NCBI GenBank assembly: GCA_013140875.1
Contig: JABFSB010000545.1
Location: 1-15,298, forward strand
Direction: 5' to 3'
DNA: 15,298 nucleotides
Source: Acidobacteriota bacterium
Lineage (GTDB): Bacteria > Acidobacteriota > Blastocatellia > Pyrinomonadales > Pyrinomonadaceae
The notes under the pieces: model-generated
Told to the model about the DNA's origin: nothing
What the model saw: only the letters and a program-made list of their open reading frames with translations
The model's database searches: none
Part shown: positions 13,175-15,298 of the stretch, one piece after another
Position numbering within the stretch: the stretch's first letter is position 1
Layout of the letters: each line of letters begins with the position of its first letter
Translations under genes and position numbers: made by a program

Positions 13175-15298
13175 ATGTTGAACACACGGCTAAGCGAATC
13201 AAAAATGGAAAGGCTCTCTTCCCCGACGATTCTTAACGGTGGGAGTGAACTTTTGCGTTTGGTCTCCGATCGGCTCGGCCTCAGATTTTCTCAATTCTCT
13301 AGTTGGTTTCAAGATAAAAGCCGTCAGATCCGCTCCCTAGGAAATGAAGACTTAGTCAGGGCTGTTCTTTCGAACGAACGATCTCCCGTCGAGGGAGCAC
13401 GCTATCGCATTGGGGAGTGTATCAATGTTTATCAACCCAATGGCGAATGCATGAGGCTAAAGATCTGCGGTATTCAGAGCGGCGGATTTTCAAATGTTTA
13501 CACGGTCATCAATCTGGATGAGATGAGACCGTATTGCCTAAAGGAGAATAGAGCCCTTCCCGGCGATGAGCGTAAAAAAAACGAAAGGTTGGCGGTGGAG
13601 GCGGAAATTTCATTAAGGCTCGGACGCAGCCCCAATCTAGTAACGACTTACGCTGCTCTCTCCTACAAAAGTCGCCTCTTGATCCTAACAGAGTACCTTT
13701 CCGCGACGAGCCTTGATCTGCGTCTCAAAAAGGGTTCGCTATCCTTAAAAATGGCACTGAGCTTCGGCGTCCAGTTAGCCGGAGCCTTGCTCTCCGCTCA
13801 GAAAATTCTGCCTGGGTTTGTACATGGAGACATCAAACCCGGGAACTGTTTTACTACTTCTAAAGGAACATTAAAACTGGGTGATTTCGGGCTCGCGTCG
13901 GCTGACGGTATAAGATTCCGCGATCCGAATCCCAAAAATGAGTATTCCGTCGGAAGCTCCGATACTTCCATAGGCTGGGGCGGCACCGCCGGTTACATGG
14001 CTCCCGAAATGTTCGACAAAACCAAGCCGGATCGCAGTAACGCCGATATATACGCTTTCGGGGTAACTCTCTTTGAGATGCTGTGCGGTACGCGTCCTTT
14101 TACGGCTGCGTCGAAGGAAGAAATCATTGAAATGCACCGGCATTCGGAGCCGCCGATGCATCTCCTCGCTTTAAAGGGCGTGCCCCAACCGGTCATGGAC
14201 CTTGTCGAAAGGTGCCTTTCTAAATCACTCGCGGAGCGCTCAAGCAACTTTGAATGGGTTGAAAACACACTTCGCCAAACACTTCGGGATCAATTCGATT
14301 TTTCGGTCCCGATCGACCCGATCCCGGAGTTGAATGATAAAGAAATTGTTCGTCGGGCTATTTCATTCGCGGGTCTGGGTAACAGTCAGGAAGCAGTGGA
14401 GTGTCTCGATAACGCAATTCGGCTCCGCGGCAGGACCGCGGAGATGATTGCATCCAAGGCGGTCGCGCTGACACTCGGAGCTCGAACCGACGCCGCCTAT
14501 GAGGCCAGCACATCCGCGCTGATGACCCACGCGGATTCGTTCGTCGTGTTCCTTGCTCACAGCCGAGTGCTAATTGCGGGCGGTGATTTGGATAACGCCG
14601 AGGAATATCTTCTAAAAGCCCTGCTGGTTCAACCGAATAACTGCGTCGCTTTGAACTTAATCGGTAGACTATGCCTGCAAACAAAGCAATACGGTGAGGC
14701 GGCCAGATACTTTAATCGATCGCGAATTCTCGATGCCACGCAAACGGAGACATGGGAAGGAATCGCGATCACAAATCTAGCAGAGGGTAGAATTGAGAAG
14801 GCAATAACCTCGTTTCAAAAAGCAATTTCGCTTGATCCGCGACGGTCCGAGCTACACAAGCTTCTAGGTGACGCTTATCGTGCAAATAATCAACCTGTCG
14901 AGGCAATCAAATCATATAAGACCAGTTTGAAACTCGCTCCCTTGTCGAAAGGAACAGACCGGCGATTGGTTCGATCCTTCATAGGTCTTTATCAACGGAA
15001 CGGCCATTCCGTCAATGTCCGACTGGCGCGAATGCTGATTCGGGGAACGCGGATATTTACTAACAACTTTGGCACCTCATCCGATGATTTCGTGATTCAT
15101 TTCATCACTGTCCTTCGGGAAAGTAATTTCAACCCGCTTTTGTTGTTTTTCTTTGATAGCTCTTTGGCGGAGGTGGCTGACGGTCTGAACGCTCGTGTTT
15201 CACAGAAACTGGCTGAGATGTTGAGGATCGTGTTCGAACGATGCTCCTCCACGGTAGTTCCGGCGTACGTGCTCGATTCGCTGGGACAAATTCTCTAC
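13175..15298 (+). CDS. Ser/Thr protein kinase with C-terminal TPR domain (3' end outside window)
   Basis: The frame is open from ATG at 13175 to the window end (708 codons, no stop). Residues 1-94 match no domain I know. The kinase domain covers about 95-370: Gly-rich loop GIQSGGFSNVYTV (99-111), ATP lysine K123 in YCLKEN, hinge near LTEYL (171-175), catalytic loop VHGDIKPGN (216-224) with D219, K221 and N224, GDFGLA (236-241) with D237, GGTAGYMAPE (269-278), and DIYAFGVTLFEMLCGTRPF (291-309). The HRD arginine is glycine (HGD), a non-RD kinase. Six TPRs follow in perfect 34-residue register: 388-421, 422-455, 456-489, 490-523, 524-557, 558-591. Residues 592-708 are unassigned. No transmembrane helix or PASTA repeat is seen, so it is probably cytoplasmic, with TPRs as a partner-binding platform. 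It phosphorylates Ser/Thr on unknown targets. Lying after the Wzy-like and small His-rich genes, it may regulate glycan production, an inference from position. Confidence 0.92.
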   Translation, partial: MLNTRLSESKMERLSSPTILNGGSELLRLVSDRLGLRFSQFSSWFQDKSRQIRSLGNEDLVRAVLSNERSPVEGARYRIGECINVYQPNGECMRLKICGIQSGGFSNVYTVINLDEMRPYCLKENRALPGDERKKNERLAVEAEISLRLGRSPNLVTTYAALSYKSRLLILTEYLSATSLDLRLKKGSLSLKMALSFGVQLAGALLSAQKILPGFVHGDIKPGNCFTTSKGTLKLGDFGLASADGIRFRDPNPKNEYSVGSSDTSIGWGGTAGYMAPEMFDKTKPDRSNADIYAFGVTLFEMLCGTRPFTAASKEEIIEMHRHSEPPMHLLALKGVPQPVMDLVERCLSKSLAERSSNFEWVENTLRQTLRDQFDFSVPIDPIPELNDKEIVRRAISFAGLGNSQEAVECLDNAIRLRGRTAEMIASKAVALTLGARTDAAYEASTSALMTHADSFVVFLAHSRVLIAGGDLDNAEEYLLKALLVQPNNCVALNLIGRLCLQTKQYGEAARYFNRSRILDATQTETWEGIAITNLAEGRIEKAITSFQKAISLDPRRSELHKLLGDAYRANNQPVEAIKSYKTSLKLAPLSKGTDRRLVRSFIGLYQRNGHSVNVRLARMLIRGTRIFTNNFGTSSDDFVIHFITVLRESNFNPLLLFFFDSSLAEVADGLNARVSQKLAEMLRIVFERCSSTVVPAYVLDSLGQILY

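Noticed and set aside
12945..13181. Alternative frame (78 codons, Thr/Arg-rich) overlapping the small His-rich gene
   Set aside because: No ribosome site, no signal sequence, and it overlaps the kinase start; the other frame has AAGGAG before its ATG and a hydrophobic export segment.
1..15298. CRISPR arrays, tRNA or rRNA genes, insertion sequences or integrases
   Set aside because: No spaced direct repeats, no cloverleaf-like segment, no transposase or recombinase motif and no terminal inverted repeats were seen.

Overview
The window is a block of cell-surface polysaccharide (exopolysaccharide, capsule or O-antigen-like) genes from a Gram-negative-type bacterium of moderate G+C, roughly 50% by eye. 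The combination of secreted right-handed beta-helix proteins with a Pro/Thr-rich linker, TPR-fused Ser/Thr kinases and loosely organised glycan clusters suggests Acidobacteriota (Blastocatellia-like). That placement is an inference from gene style only; there is no rRNA or other marker here.

Left block (1-6694, plus strand): the tail of a GT4 glycosyltransferase, a second GT4 enzyme, a GNAT acetyltransferase overlapping it by ATGA, a third GT4 enzyme, a PaaK/CapK-like adenylate-forming ligase and an asparagine-synthase-like ATP-dependent ligase. Gaps are short (11-52 bases), so this looks like one operon that builds an oligosaccharide and decorates it with acyl or amide groups.

Middle (6675-9388): a minus-strand gene for a large secreted protein with an Ig-like domain, a parallel beta-helix and a C-terminal beta domain. 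Its end overlaps the end of the asparagine-synthase-like gene by 20 bases, tail to tail. It is followed by the only long non-coding stretch, 8841-9388, a divergent intergenic region that probably holds promoters in both directions.

Right block (9389-15298, plus strand): a DegT/DnrJ-type PLP sugar aminotransferase, a monotopic phosphoglycosyl transferase that would start the lipid-linked glycan (coupled by TAATG), an O-antigen polymerase/ligase-family membrane protein, a small secreted His/Asn/Ser-rich protein, and a Ser/Thr protein kinase fused to six TPRs that runs off the window end.

Read together: the aminotransferase makes an amino sugar nucleotide, the phosphoglycosyl transferase loads it on undecaprenyl phosphate, the GT4 enzymes extend it, the GNAT, PaaK-like and AsnB-like enzymes may decorate it, the Wzy-like protein polymerises or ligates it, and the beta-helix protein may bind or process the product outside. 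No flippase (Wzx), chain-length regulator (Wzc/Wzz) or export porin (Wza) is visible, so the locus probably extends beyond the window. The least familiar parts are the small His-rich protein with the adjoining kinase-TPR gene, and the acyl/amide ligation module.
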